Assembly: GCA_902792495.1 (NCBI GenBank)
Contig: CADBAC010000271.1
Coordinates: 1 to 5,465 of the forward strand
Source: Ruminococcus flavefaciens
GTDB lineage: Bacteria > Bacillota > Clostridia > Oscillospirales > Ruminococcaceae
DNA: 5,465 nt
Reading direction: 5' to 3'
Shown here: one piece after another, positions 1-5,465 of the stretch
Numbering within the stretch: position 1 is the first letter of the stretch
Layout: the number at the start of each line of letters is the position of its first letter
Translations under genes and position numbers: made by a program
The notes under the pieces: model-generated
Seen by the model: only the letters and a program-made list of their open reading frames with translations
Told to the model about the DNA's origin: nothing
Database searches by the model: none

Positions 1-1790
1 CCTGTTCTCATGTATGAGAAGTCGGTCTTGTCGAAGTCCTCATGTCCCAGCATAGCGATGAACATTGTAGGTACGCCGTGGAAGCAGGTGATCTTCTCCT
101 TGTTGATGCAAGCCAGACCCTTTCTCGGTGAGAAACGTGTGATCGGTGACATTGTTACACCGTGGGTAACGGAAGCTGTCATAGCCAGAACCATACCGAA
201 GCAGTGGAACATAGGCACCTGTATCATCATACGGTCAGCTGTGGAGAGGTCCATGCAGTCTCCGATAGCCTTACCGTTGTTAACAACATTGTAGTGTGTG
301 AGCATTACGCCCTTTGGGAAGCCTGTAGTACCGGAAGTGTACTGCATATTGCAGACATCGTGGATGTCGATAGTCTTGCGGACTGCCTCCACCTCAGTGT
401 ACGGAACGTTCTTGGAAAGTGCAACTGCTTCTTCCCATGTATAGCATCCCTTGTTCTTGGAATCGATAGTGATAACATTCTTGAGGAAAGGAAGCTTTGC
501 AGACTGAAGTTTGCCCGGCTCGCAGGTCTCAAGCTCAGGGCAGAGTTCCTTGATGATGCCCACGTAGTCTATATTCTTGATACCGTCGATCATTACGAGA
601 GTGTTTGTGTCGGACTGTCTCAGCAGATACTCAGCCTCGTGGATGCGGTACTCTGTGTTCATTGTAACAAGTACAGCGCCGATCTTTGTAGTTGCCCAGA
701 AAGTGATGTACCACTGAGGAACATTTGTAGCCCAGATAGCAACGTGGTCGCCCTTCTTTACACCCATAGCCAGAAGTGAACGAGCGAATGTATCAACATC
801 GTCACGGAATTCGGGATATGTACGTGTGTAGTCCAGCTCTGTGTATCTGAAAGCGTACTGATTCGGGAACTGGTCGCAGATACGGTCGAGGATATCGGGG
901 AATGTATAGTTGAGGATACGCTCCTTCGGCCATGGATACTGTCCGTCGCCTCTGCGGTTTGTCTGGAGAGGATGCTTGTGCTTGGTCCTGTAGGGAGACA
1001 TATACTCGGCAAACTGAGGTATAACGATACCTGCATCGCTCAGGTCTCTTGCCCATCGCTTTACCCATTCCAGTGAGATGTAGCCGTTGTAGTTTATAGT
1101 ATCGAGAGCCTCGATCATTTCCTTTACAGGGATATCGCCGGTGCCCATGATGCGGTACTCAACAGAGCCGTCCTCACGCATAACGCTGTCCTTCACCTGT
1201 ATGTACTTGATGTACTCGCCAAGGTTTGCAACAGTAGTTTCGGGAGCTTCACCGCCGTAACGGTAAGGGTGGTGCATATCCCAGAGAGCGGCTACCTTAC
1301 GGCTTCCGACTTTATCGAGGACCTTTGCAAGACGTGCTGTATCGCTGTAAACGCCGTTTGTCTCAACGAGGAGAGTAACGTTATACTCCTCAGCGATAGG
1401 AACCAGCTTCTTCAGTGCTTCGATGATATACTCATCATCTACTTCGTCCTCGGGACCGGGATTCAGGTCAGCGAGGATTCGTATGTATGAAGCATCCAGC
1501 TTCTGAGCCAGTTTTGCGTATTCCTTTACCTCGTTCTCTGCCACATCGAACTTATCCTTGAATTTAAGGCAGGCACCGGAAGAAAGGCAAGGGATCTCAA
1601 GATTTAGTGAACGTAGCTTCTCTACAGTCGCAGGCAGCTGCTTTTCGGTAAAAGGCTGAGCCTTAACAGAGAATATTTCATTTCCGAGACCTCTGATCTC
1701 GATACCGTCAAACCTGAAGTCCTTTGCCATTGAATAAATGTCGGGCCATGTCCAGTCAGGGCAGGCAAGTGTGGAAAAAGCTATTTTCAC
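1..1790 (-). CDS. Fusion protein: xylose-isomerase-like TIM barrel + AMP-forming acyl-CoA synthetase (3' end missing)
   Basis: An open frame of 596 codons runs off the left edge. Residues 1-255 form a sugar phosphate isomerase/epimerase-type TIM barrel (AP endonuclease 2 family): it opens KIAFSTLACPDW, with likely metal ligands E143 (VETNG), D171 (WDMHH) and E241 (SLEWVKRW). Residues 256-290 are a linker. From about 290 comes an acyl-CoA synthetase of the FadD/ACSF2 type: ATP/AMP-binding loop YTSGTTGFPKG at 484-494 and PMFHCFG at 526-532. The later YGxTE-type motif and the C-terminal lid domain lie beyond the window; a full protein would be about 840-860 residues. The synthetase half should adenylate a carboxylic acid and load it on CoA; the acid is unknown. 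The barrel half may isomerise a sugar or sugar acid, but its substrate cannot be read. GTG is chosen as start because AAAGGA lies 9 bases upstream and the family starts with this motif. It is the last visible gene of the operon. No signal peptide or membrane segment is seen. Both domain calls are firm; the joint function is unknown. Confidence 0.9.
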   Translation of the reverse strand, partial: MKIAFSTLACPDWTWPDIYSMAKDFRFDGIEIRGLGNEIFSVKAQPFTEKQLPATVEKLRSLNLEIPCLSSGACLKFKDKFDVAENEVKEYAKLAQKLDASYIRILADLNPGPEDEVDDEYIIEALKKLVPIAEEYNVTLLVETNGVYSDTARLAKVLDKVGSRKVAALWDMHHPYRYGGEAPETTVANLGEYIKYIQVKDSVMREDGSVEYRIMGTGDIPVKEMIEALDTINYNGYISLEWVKRWARDLSDAGIVIPQFAEYMSPYRTKHKHPLQTNRRGDGQYPWPKERILNYTFPDILDRICDQFPNQYAFRYTELDYTRTYPEFRDDVDTFARSLLAMGVKKGDHVAIWATNVPQWYITFWATTKIGAVLVTMNTEYRIHEAEYLLRQSDTNTLVMIDGIKNIDYVGIIKELCPELETCEPGKLQSAKLPFLKNVITIDSKNKGCYTWEEAVALSKNVPYTEVEAVRKTIDIHDVCNMQYTSGTTGFPKGVMLTHYNVVNNGKAIGDCMDLSTADRMMIQVPMFHCFGMVLAMTASVTHGVTMSPITRFSPRKGLACINKEKITCFHGVPTMFIAMLGHEDFDKTDFSYMRT

Positions 1791-1799
1791 TATGATCAA

Positions 1800-1805
1800 T
1801 CCTTT
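1800..1805 (-). promoter_or_regulatory. Ribosome binding site that selects the GTG start
   Basis: Reading on the minus strand, AAAGGA ends 9 bases before the GTG at 1790-1788. A TTG at 1799-1797 is in the same frame but sits directly against the site and cannot use it. This favours the GTG as the start of the fusion protein. Confidence 0.7.
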
Positions 1806-1814
1806 ACATAAAAA

Positions 1815-2051
1815 TCAGAGAAGAGTTGTGTCCTTCCCTGTTAATATCTTCAATTCATGCTGAATCTGAGATGTCTCATCATCTGTCAGTTCATATATAC
1901 TGAACGAATCTGCTTTCAGATCCGCAGTCCTCATGAATGCTTTTGCCTGTTTTGCCGAGGAAAAGCGCCGTGCAAAGGCCTTTTCCTTCACTTTGACATC
2001 AGCAGAATAAACGTACATCCCATCAGGGATATGCTTTATGATGAAACTCAT
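1815..2051 (-). CDS. Small protein of unknown function, 78 residues
   Basis: I do not recognise this protein. It is soluble-looking and rich in charged residues, with no signal peptide, membrane segment or cysteines. It begins MSFIIKHIPDGMYVYSADVK, has a basic middle (KVKEKAFARRFSSAKQAK, 20-37) and an acidic stretch near 56-60, and reads like a compact alpha/beta fold. The ATG at 2051 is preferred: it lies 4 bases after the stop of the DUF218 gene, with a modest GGTGA ribosome site overlapping that stop. A TTG 30 bases further upstream would give 88 residues but would lie inside the neighbour. The gene ends 24 bases before the GTG of the fusion protein, so it is very likely cotranscribed with both neighbours. 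That it is a real gene is supported by tight packing and sensible composition, not by homology. Confidence 0.7.
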   Translation of the reverse strand: MSFIIKHIPDGMYVYSADVKVKEKAFARRFSSAKQAKAFMRTADLKADSFSIYELTDDETSQIQHELKILTGKDTTLL

Positions 2052-2055
2052 ACGC

Positions 2056-2820
2056 TCACCCGAAAAGCTTGTAGTAGACAATGCCGAACCATTCCCTCAC
2101 CCAGTAAGTCGGAGTTACATTGAATGCGGTATAACCCGAAATGTTATAAGGAGAATCTATCCCCTCTTTTTCGGCAAGCATTTCTGCACGAAGCTGATGG
2201 AAGCCGTCAGTGACCAGTGTCACTTTCTGCGGAAGTCCGTTTTCGGCTATAAGCTTTTTTGAGAAAGCAAGGTTTTCCTTGGTAGTTGTGGACTTATCCT
2301 CCATGAAGATACGCTCGGGAGCAATACCCTTTTCTGTCAGATATATCTTCATACATTCAGCCTCACTGATCGCCTCGTCACTTCCCTGTCCGCCTGACAC
2401 AACAGCACAGACAGTTTCATGTTCGGACAAATACTTGTAAGCGGCATCAAGCCTTCGGGCAAGCATAAGGCTCGGACGTCCGTTTTTCACCTTGCATCCC
2501 AGTACAACGATGGTCGTGTTGTCATTTTTCGGGGGATCGTTCATTTCCCTCGCCATGCATACACTCATCACCACAGCAAGAACTATCCCTGCCGCAATAA
2601 AGAGAGATGTGACGGAGACGAATATTTTTCCCGCAGGCTTCTCCCACAAAGATGAGACGAAGCTGCTGAAACGTCCCCAGAAAATGAATACGAACATCAG
2701 AATTGCCGATACCAGCATCCCCGTAATATTTCCGGCATTGATGATGCCCATAGGAACGGGTATAACAAATAACCAGAACACCATCAGTGAGAGCAGAACA
2801 GCTATTATTCTTACAGCCAT
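2056..2820 (-). CDS. DUF218 (YdcF/SanA/ElyC-like) membrane-anchored protein
   Basis: The protein has 254 residues. Three hydrophobic segments occupy roughly 4-25, 30-49 and 65-89 and should anchor it in the membrane. A DUF218 domain follows from about 103 to 245. Its hallmarks are visible: VVLGCKV (105-111), the SGGQGSDE turn (142-149), the SEAECMK helix (152-158), the serine/threonine-rich STTTKENL (177-184) and TDGFHQLRA (204-212). The C-terminus REWFGIVYYKLFG is also typical. Members such as E. coli SanA and ElyC are tied to cell-envelope integrity and peptidoglycan precursor metabolism, but no reaction is firmly known for most of the family, so none is assigned here. AAAGGA overlaps the stop codon of the PHP gene and lies 6 bases before the ATG, so the two genes are probably translationally linked. 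The gene looks intact. The family call is firm; its role is unknown. Confidence 0.9.
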   Translation of the reverse strand: MAVRIIAVLLSLMVFWLFVIPVPMGIINAGNITGMLVSAILMFVFIFWGRFSSFVSSLWEKPAGKIFVSVTSLFIAAGIVLAVVMSVCMAREMNDPPKNDNTTIVVLGCKVKNGRPSLMLARRLDAAYKYLSEHETVCAVVSGGQGSDEAISEAECMKIYLTEKGIAPERIFMEDKSTTTKENLAFSKKLIAENGLPQKVTLVTDGFHQLRAEMLAEKEGIDSPYNISGYTAFNVTPTYWVREWFGIVYYKLFG

Positions 2821-2830
2821 AGATATTCCT

Positions 2831-3567
2831 TTATTTCATTGAAGCCGCAAGCTTCAGTATCCTGTCAAGATTTTCCTTTGTTGTAGTCTCGCTTCCGAGA
2901 TGAGTAGGAACGCTGTTGTAAAGTCCGTGGAAATCGGAACCTCCCGTTTCGATGAGCCCGTACTTCTCAGCAATAGCCGAGAGTTGTCTGCGGTAGCTTT
3001 CATCAGCGGAATAATGTCCCACTTCAACGCCGTCTATCTTGCCTTTTTTAGCAAGTTCCTCCAGCAGTTCCATGTTGTCATACTGTGCAGGATGAGCCAT
3101 GACAGCCACACCTTTTGCAGTATGGATAAGGTCGATAACGAAGTTCACATCAGGGTATTCACGCTCAACATAGCATGAGCCGACTTCCGGATTGAACAGC
3201 TCCCTGTCAAGGTCGCCGTAGAATTCCAGAGCGTAGCCGTAATCTATGAGCGCACGCATGATGTGCTGTTTGAAGATACTCTTGGAAGCAGTGGTATGTT
3301 TCAGTATGCTTTCCTGAGTTATGGGGCGTAGCAGAGGATGTGGACTTTACTGTTCCTGTCCTTGTCCCATGCAGAGAGTTCAACGCCGTGAAGCACCTTG
3401 ATGCCTGCACGTTCAGCGAGAACGTCCGCTCTTGAGAATGAAGCCATAGTATCGTGGTCAGTGATCGAAAGCCAGTCGATGCCTGTACGTGCTGCCTGTT
3501 CGATGACATCCTCGATACCGAGGGAGCCGTCTGACAGCGTTGTATGACAATGTAGATCGCAAATCAT
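2831..3567 (-). pseudogene. PHP-domain metal-dependent phosphoesterase, broken by an out-of-frame internal deletion
   Basis: The first frame (3567-3319, 82 residues) starts MICDLHCHTTLSDG and carries H6, H8, D13, the DHD at 37-39, E63 and H76, then meets TAA after ILCYAP. Homology continues at once in another frame from about 3325: PITQESILKHTTASKSIFKQ leads into MRALIDYGYALEFYG, then AHPAQ (histidine near 3094) and GGSDFHG, ending at 2831. The two parts together carry all the usual PHP metal ligands, as in the RNase AM/TrpH type that cleaves nucleotides or short 5' ends. The joined product would be about 246 residues against 275-290 usual. The missing part is the helical segment after the first beta-strand block, about 25-35 residues. 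The frames differ by one step, so the lost length should be 1 more than a multiple of 3. The start is supported by AGAGG 7 bases upstream. An assembly or read error, or a -1 frameshift at the CCCC run, cannot be excluded. An ATG at 3259 could start a C-terminal fragment, which would lack the N-terminal metal ligands. Confidence 0.8.
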
Positions 3568-3583
3568 AATAGAACCTCTTTCA

Positions 3584-3598
3584 CCGCAGTTACTGCGG
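3584..3598 (-). promoter_or_regulatory. GC-rich hairpin in the leader of the PHP operon
   Basis: A perfect 6-base-pair stem, CCGCAG paired with CTGCGG around a 3-base loop, lies 4 bases upstream of the AGAGG ribosome site of the PHP gene. It is the only GC-rich spot in an otherwise AT-rich gap. No T-run follows, so it is not an intrinsic terminator for the leftward transcript. It could stabilise the 5' end of the mRNA or affect translation; the role is inferred. Confidence 0.45.
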
Positions 3599-3602
3599 AG
3601 AC

Positions 3603-3617
3603 ATACGTTAAACGTAT
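3603..3617. promoter_or_regulatory. Perfect 15-base palindrome, possible operator
   Basis: ATACGTTAAACGTAT reads as 7-base arms around one central base. It lies about 60-75 bases downstream of the predicted transcription start of the leftward operon. The symmetry fits a binding site for a dimeric repressor. In RNA it could also form a 5-base-pair stem with a 5-base loop. No regulator gene is in the window, so the binding protein is unknown. Confidence 0.4.
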
Positions 3618-3621
3618 ATCC

Positions 3622-3636
3622 AAAATAAAATAAAAT
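3622..3636. repeat. Short tandem repeat, three copies of AAAAT
   Basis: Three uninterrupted AAAAT units lie in the AT-rich leader next to the palindrome. A repeat this short can arise by chance in such composition; no function is claimed. Confidence 0.5.
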
Positions 3637-3682
3637 AAGTTAAAATATTTAAAGTTTGAACTATATTATGACAACGCTAATT

Positions 3683-3711
3683 ATTATATCACATTTTCAA
3701 GAGAAATTCAA
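3683..3711 (-). promoter_or_regulatory. Sigma-A-type promoter with extended -10 driving the PHP/DUF218/fusion operon
   Basis: On the minus strand, TTGAAT (3711-3706) is followed after exactly 17 bases by a perfect TATAAT (3688-3683). TGA immediately before gives an extended -10, TGATATAAT. Transcription should start near 3676, leaving a leader of about 108 bases before the PHP start codon. A weaker pair, TTGTCA with TAAATA 17 bases on, lies just downstream and is less likely. The surrounding AT-rich gap is the only sizeable non-coding stretch in the window, which adds support. Confidence 0.7.
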
Positions 3712-3755
3712 GTATTTGCGTAATATTTTCACCTGTTTAACACTTTACTGTGATA

Positions 3756-4586
3756 TTACTCACTCTGTAAAGCGGCATACAACTCGCTCTTTTTGAAGCC
3801 TGTTTCCTTCGCCACAGCCTTGCAGGCATCGGTGGGCTTCTCTCCCATATCTATCAGTTTCTTCACCTGAGCAAGAGCCTGCCCGATGGTTATATCCTCC
3901 GAATCATCGGCATTTCTGCCCTCTACCACCAGTACGAACTCACCTCTCGGCTCGTTGCTGTTGTAGTATTCCACAGCTTCACTGAGAGTCATGCGGAGGA
4001 CTTCCTCATGTATCTTCGTCAACTCACGGCAAAGGGAAATGTGTCTGTCTCCGCCGAAGCATTCACACAGGTCGGCAAGGGTAGTTTTCAGCTTATGTGG
4101 AGCTTCGTAAAACACCATGACTGCCGTTTCATTGCGGAGGAGTTCCAGCCGCTCGGCACGTTCCTTTTTCGGCACGGGAAGAAATCCCTCGAAAGTGAAG
4201 CGTCTGACGCTGAGACCCGAAAGTGCCACAGCGGAAACAACTGCGCTTGGCCCCGGAACAACTTTTACGTCGATGCCGTTTTCGGCGCAAAGCTTTACCA
4301 GCACTTCGCCGGGATCGGATATACACGGCATCCCCGCATCGGTGACGACTCCGCCGTTCTCCCCTGCCATCAGTCTGTCGATAATGTGCTGTGCATCGGC
4401 CTTTGAGCTGTGTTCATGGAAGCTTACAAGCTGCTTTTTTATATCGTATCTGTTGAGAAGTTTCAGTGTAACTCTCGTATCCTCGGCACAGATGAAGTCC
4501 ACACCTGCCAGCATATCAAGCTGACGGAGAGTGATATCCTCCATGTTGCCGATGGGAGTACCTATTATATAAAGTGTTCCGCTCAT
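3756..4586 (-). CDS. rsmI: 16S rRNA (cytidine(1402)-2'-O)-methyltransferase RsmI
   Basis: RsmI uses S-adenosylmethionine to methylate the ribose of C1402 in the decoding centre of 16S rRNA, in the cytoplasm. The protein has 276 residues, the usual length. The tetrapyrrole methylase fold is clear: GTPIGNMEDITLRQ (9-22), AEDTRVT (34-40), SFHEHS (55-60), TDAGMPCISDPG (82-93), VPGPSAVVSA (110-119), FEGFLP (132-137), FYEAPHKL (159-166), RELTKIHEE (187-195) and RGEFVLVVEG (214-223). A small helical C-terminal domain (about 232-276) includes the KPTDACKAVAKETG region. The start at 4586 is firm: AAAGGAG lies 5 bases upstream and MSGTLYIIGTPIGN matches the family. The frame is open a further 44 codons upstream, but that stretch is only the neighbour's sequence in another frame. 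The start overlaps the trmN6 stop as ATGA, suggesting coupled translation. No clear intrinsic terminator follows the stop. Confidence 0.97.
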   Translation of the reverse strand: MSGTLYIIGTPIGNMEDITLRQLDMLAGVDFICAEDTRVTLKLLNRYDIKKQLVSFHEHSSKADAQHIIDRLMAGENGGVVTDAGMPCISDPGEVLVKLCAENGIDVKVVPGPSAVVSAVALSGLSVRRFTFEGFLPVPKKERAERLELLRNETAVMVFYEAPHKLKTTLADLCECFGGDRHISLCRELTKIHEEVLRMTLSEAVEYYNSNEPRGEFVLVVEGRNADDSEDITIGQALAQVKKLIDMGEKPTDACKAVAKETGFKKSELYAALQSE

Positions 4587-5305
4587 TCCTGCTCCTTTCC
4601 CGTTGCGTATATCCTCTGTAGTTCTTCCGTGAATCCGTTTTCGCTGCGGATGTACAGCTGCGGCTCGACTTTCATGAATGGCTTCGAGCCTTTTTTGCCC
4701 TCGATGAGAAACAGCCACGGCGCTTCATCGGGATTCTTCGACACGAAACGCAGACGCTTCGGCTCGATGTTGTGGTTCTTCATGGCGAATATAACGTCGC
4801 TGAGACGCTCAGGGCGGTTGCATACACACAGTCTTCCGCCGAATTTCAGCAGTTTCTCCGCCGCTCCGCAAACGTCGTCGATATTGCACATTATCTCATG
4901 CCTTGCTATTTTCTGGGCAGTTATCACGCTCTGATAGCCTGCATTGTTCACCTTGTAGGGCGGATTGCAGGTCACGAGGTCAAGCTGTCCCAGAGGAGCG
5001 CCCTCCCACAGTTCTTTCAGGTCGGCGCATATGGGAACAATGCCCTCGGTCTCGCTTCTCTCCATGCCCATTTTCAGCTGATCTATCGCCCCCTGCTGAA
5101 TGTCCACCGCATAGGTTATCTGCGGAGGAAGCTTTTTCTGCATGATGAGCGGGATTATACCGCAGCCCGTACCAAGATCGCAGACTTTGTCCTTGTGGCG
5201 GTACTGCGAGAAATCCGCAAGCAGGAAAGCGTCAGTGCCGAAGCGGTGATCGGTGCTGGCGCAGACGTAAATTTTATCGGTCAGTTTTTCGTATTTATAT
5301 TCCAT
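4583..5305 (-). CDS. trmN6: tRNA1(Val) (adenine(37)-N6)-methyltransferase family protein (TrmN6/YabB)
   Basis: The protein has 240 residues and is a class I S-adenosylmethionine-dependent methyltransferase. Visible elements: YEKLTDKIYV near the N-terminus; RFGTDAFLLADF (21-32), typical of the YfiC/YabB group; the cofactor-binding glycine loop CDLGTGCGIIPL (42-53); the acidic end of the next strand YAVDIQ (65-70); and the amino-methyltransferase catalytic motif CNPPYKV (113-119). The E. coli member YfiC makes m6A37 in tRNA1(Val); the Bacillota orthologue YabB is annotated likewise, though the exact tRNA target here is inferred. The start is supported by GGAG 7 bases upstream, inside the last codons of the preceding gene, whose TAA directly abuts this ATG. 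It overlaps rsmI by 4 bases, so two RNA methyltransferases are made from one message. The gene looks complete. Confidence 0.93.
   Translation of the reverse strand: MEYKYEKLTDKIYVCASTDHRFGTDAFLLADFSQYRHKDKVCDLGTGCGIIPLIMQKKLPPQITYAVDIQQGAIDQLKMGMERSETEGIVPICADLKELWEGAPLGQLDLVTCNPPYKVNNAGYQSVITAQKIARHEIMCNIDDVCGAAEKLLKFGGRLCVCNRPERLSDVIFAMKNHNIEPKRLRFVSKNPDEAPWLFLIEGKKGSKPFMKVEPQLYIRSENGFTEELQRIYATGKEQE
4592..4598 (-). promoter_or_regulatory. Ribosome binding site that fixes the rsmI start
   Basis: A strong AAAGGAG on the minus strand lies 5 bases before the ATG at 4586 and sits within the last codons of trmN6. It decides between this ATG and an in-frame start codon 132 bases upstream. Confidence 0.8.
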
Positions 5306-5465
5306 TTATCTTCTCCATATCAGGCTGATCGCCTCATCCATAGTCACACACTCCGCATACCTGTTTTTCCACATGAAGTTGTTGTAATAGCGGTAAGTCT
5401 CCTCTGCGGTCATGAACTCATTGTCAAAAGTGGAGTTGCAGTATTCGGGGACTATCATTCTGAAA
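5306..5465 (-). CDS. C-terminal 52 residues of an unrecognised protein
   Basis: An open frame enters from the right edge and stops with TAA directly before the trmN6 start codon. The visible tail begins FRMIVPEYCNSTF and ends TMDEAISLIWRR. It is rich in aromatic and acidic residues (FMTAEETYRYYNNFMWKNRY in the middle) and looks like the helical end of a globular protein. I cannot assign a family from this fragment. The zero-base spacing to trmN6, with the trmN6 ribosome site inside its last codons, argues that it is a real gene in the same operon. The N-terminal part lies outside the window. Confidence 0.75.
   Translation of the reverse strand, partial: FRMIVPEYCNSTFDNEFMTAEETYRYYNNFMWKNRYAECVTMDEAISLIWRR

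Noticed and set aside
162..779. Plus-strand open frame of 205 residues
   Set aside because: It lies opposite the acyl-CoA synthetase domain, which has clear motifs on the minus strand; the plus-strand protein has no recognisable domain and is a shadow.
758..1068. Minus-strand open frames of 92 and 88 residues within the fusion gene
   Set aside because: They are serine/arginine-rich off-frame readings of the linker and start of the synthetase domain.
2052..2081. TTG start giving an 88-residue form of the small protein
   Set aside because: It would overlap the DUF218 gene by 26 bases; the ATG at 2051 directly after the neighbour's stop is the simpler choice.
3207..3509. Minus-strand open frame of 100 residues over the PHP junction
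   Set aside because: It is a third frame over the two PHP halves, with no domain of its own and an unlikely composition.
3721..3755. Possible terminator after rsmI
   Set aside because: Only short imperfect stems such as CAC-GTG and the small palindrome TGTTTAACA are present, with no GC-rich stem followed by a T-run.
4587..4718. 44-residue N-terminal extension of RsmI
   Set aside because: It is trmN6 coding sequence in another frame; the strong ribosome site and the family N-terminus place the start at 4586.
4410..4934. Plus-strand open frame of 174 residues across the rsmI/trmN6 junction
   Set aside because: It is opposite two well-supported methyltransferase genes and shows no family motif.

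Overview
The window looks like a piece of chromosome from a Gram-positive anaerobe of the Clostridia, most likely Ruminococcus or a close relative. The basis is gene content (a trmN6-rsmI pair as in Bacillota), strong AGGAG-type ribosome sites, moderate GC content and the general look of the proteins. The genus is an inference from pattern memory, not a search. Every supported gene lies on the minus strand, so transcription runs from high to low coordinates. The window cuts a gene at each end.

Right part (5465 to 3756), RNA modification cluster: the last 52 codons of an unrecognised gene, then trmN6 (tRNA1(Val) A37 N6-methyltransferase family), then rsmI (16S rRNA C1402 2'-O-methyltransferase). 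They are packed stop-to-start and with a 4-base ATGA overlap, so they almost certainly share a transcript. This resembles the yabB-yazA-yabC neighbourhood of Bacillus, without the small GIY-YIG gene (yazA) in the middle.

Middle gap (3755 to 3568): 188 bases, AT-rich. It holds a good leftward promoter with an extended -10, a predicted leader of about 108 bases, a perfect 15-base palindrome and a GC-rich hairpin just before a ribosome site. No convincing terminator for rsmI was found.

Left part (3567 to 1), second operon of four closely spaced genes: a PHP-domain phosphoesterase that is broken (two frames, apparently an out-of-frame deletion in the middle); a membrane-anchored DUF218 (YdcF/SanA-like) protein; a 78-residue protein of unknown function; and a large protein, cut by the left edge, in which a xylose-isomerase-like TIM barrel is joined in one frame to an AMP-forming acyl-CoA synthetase. 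The fusion is the most unusual object here. It begins at a GTG codon and runs without a stop for 596 codons to base 1.

No rRNA, tRNA, CRISPR array, insertion sequence or prophage gene was seen. Apart from the fusion protein, the broken PHP gene and the structured leader, the window reads as ordinary chromosome. I do not see a clear new multi-gene system.
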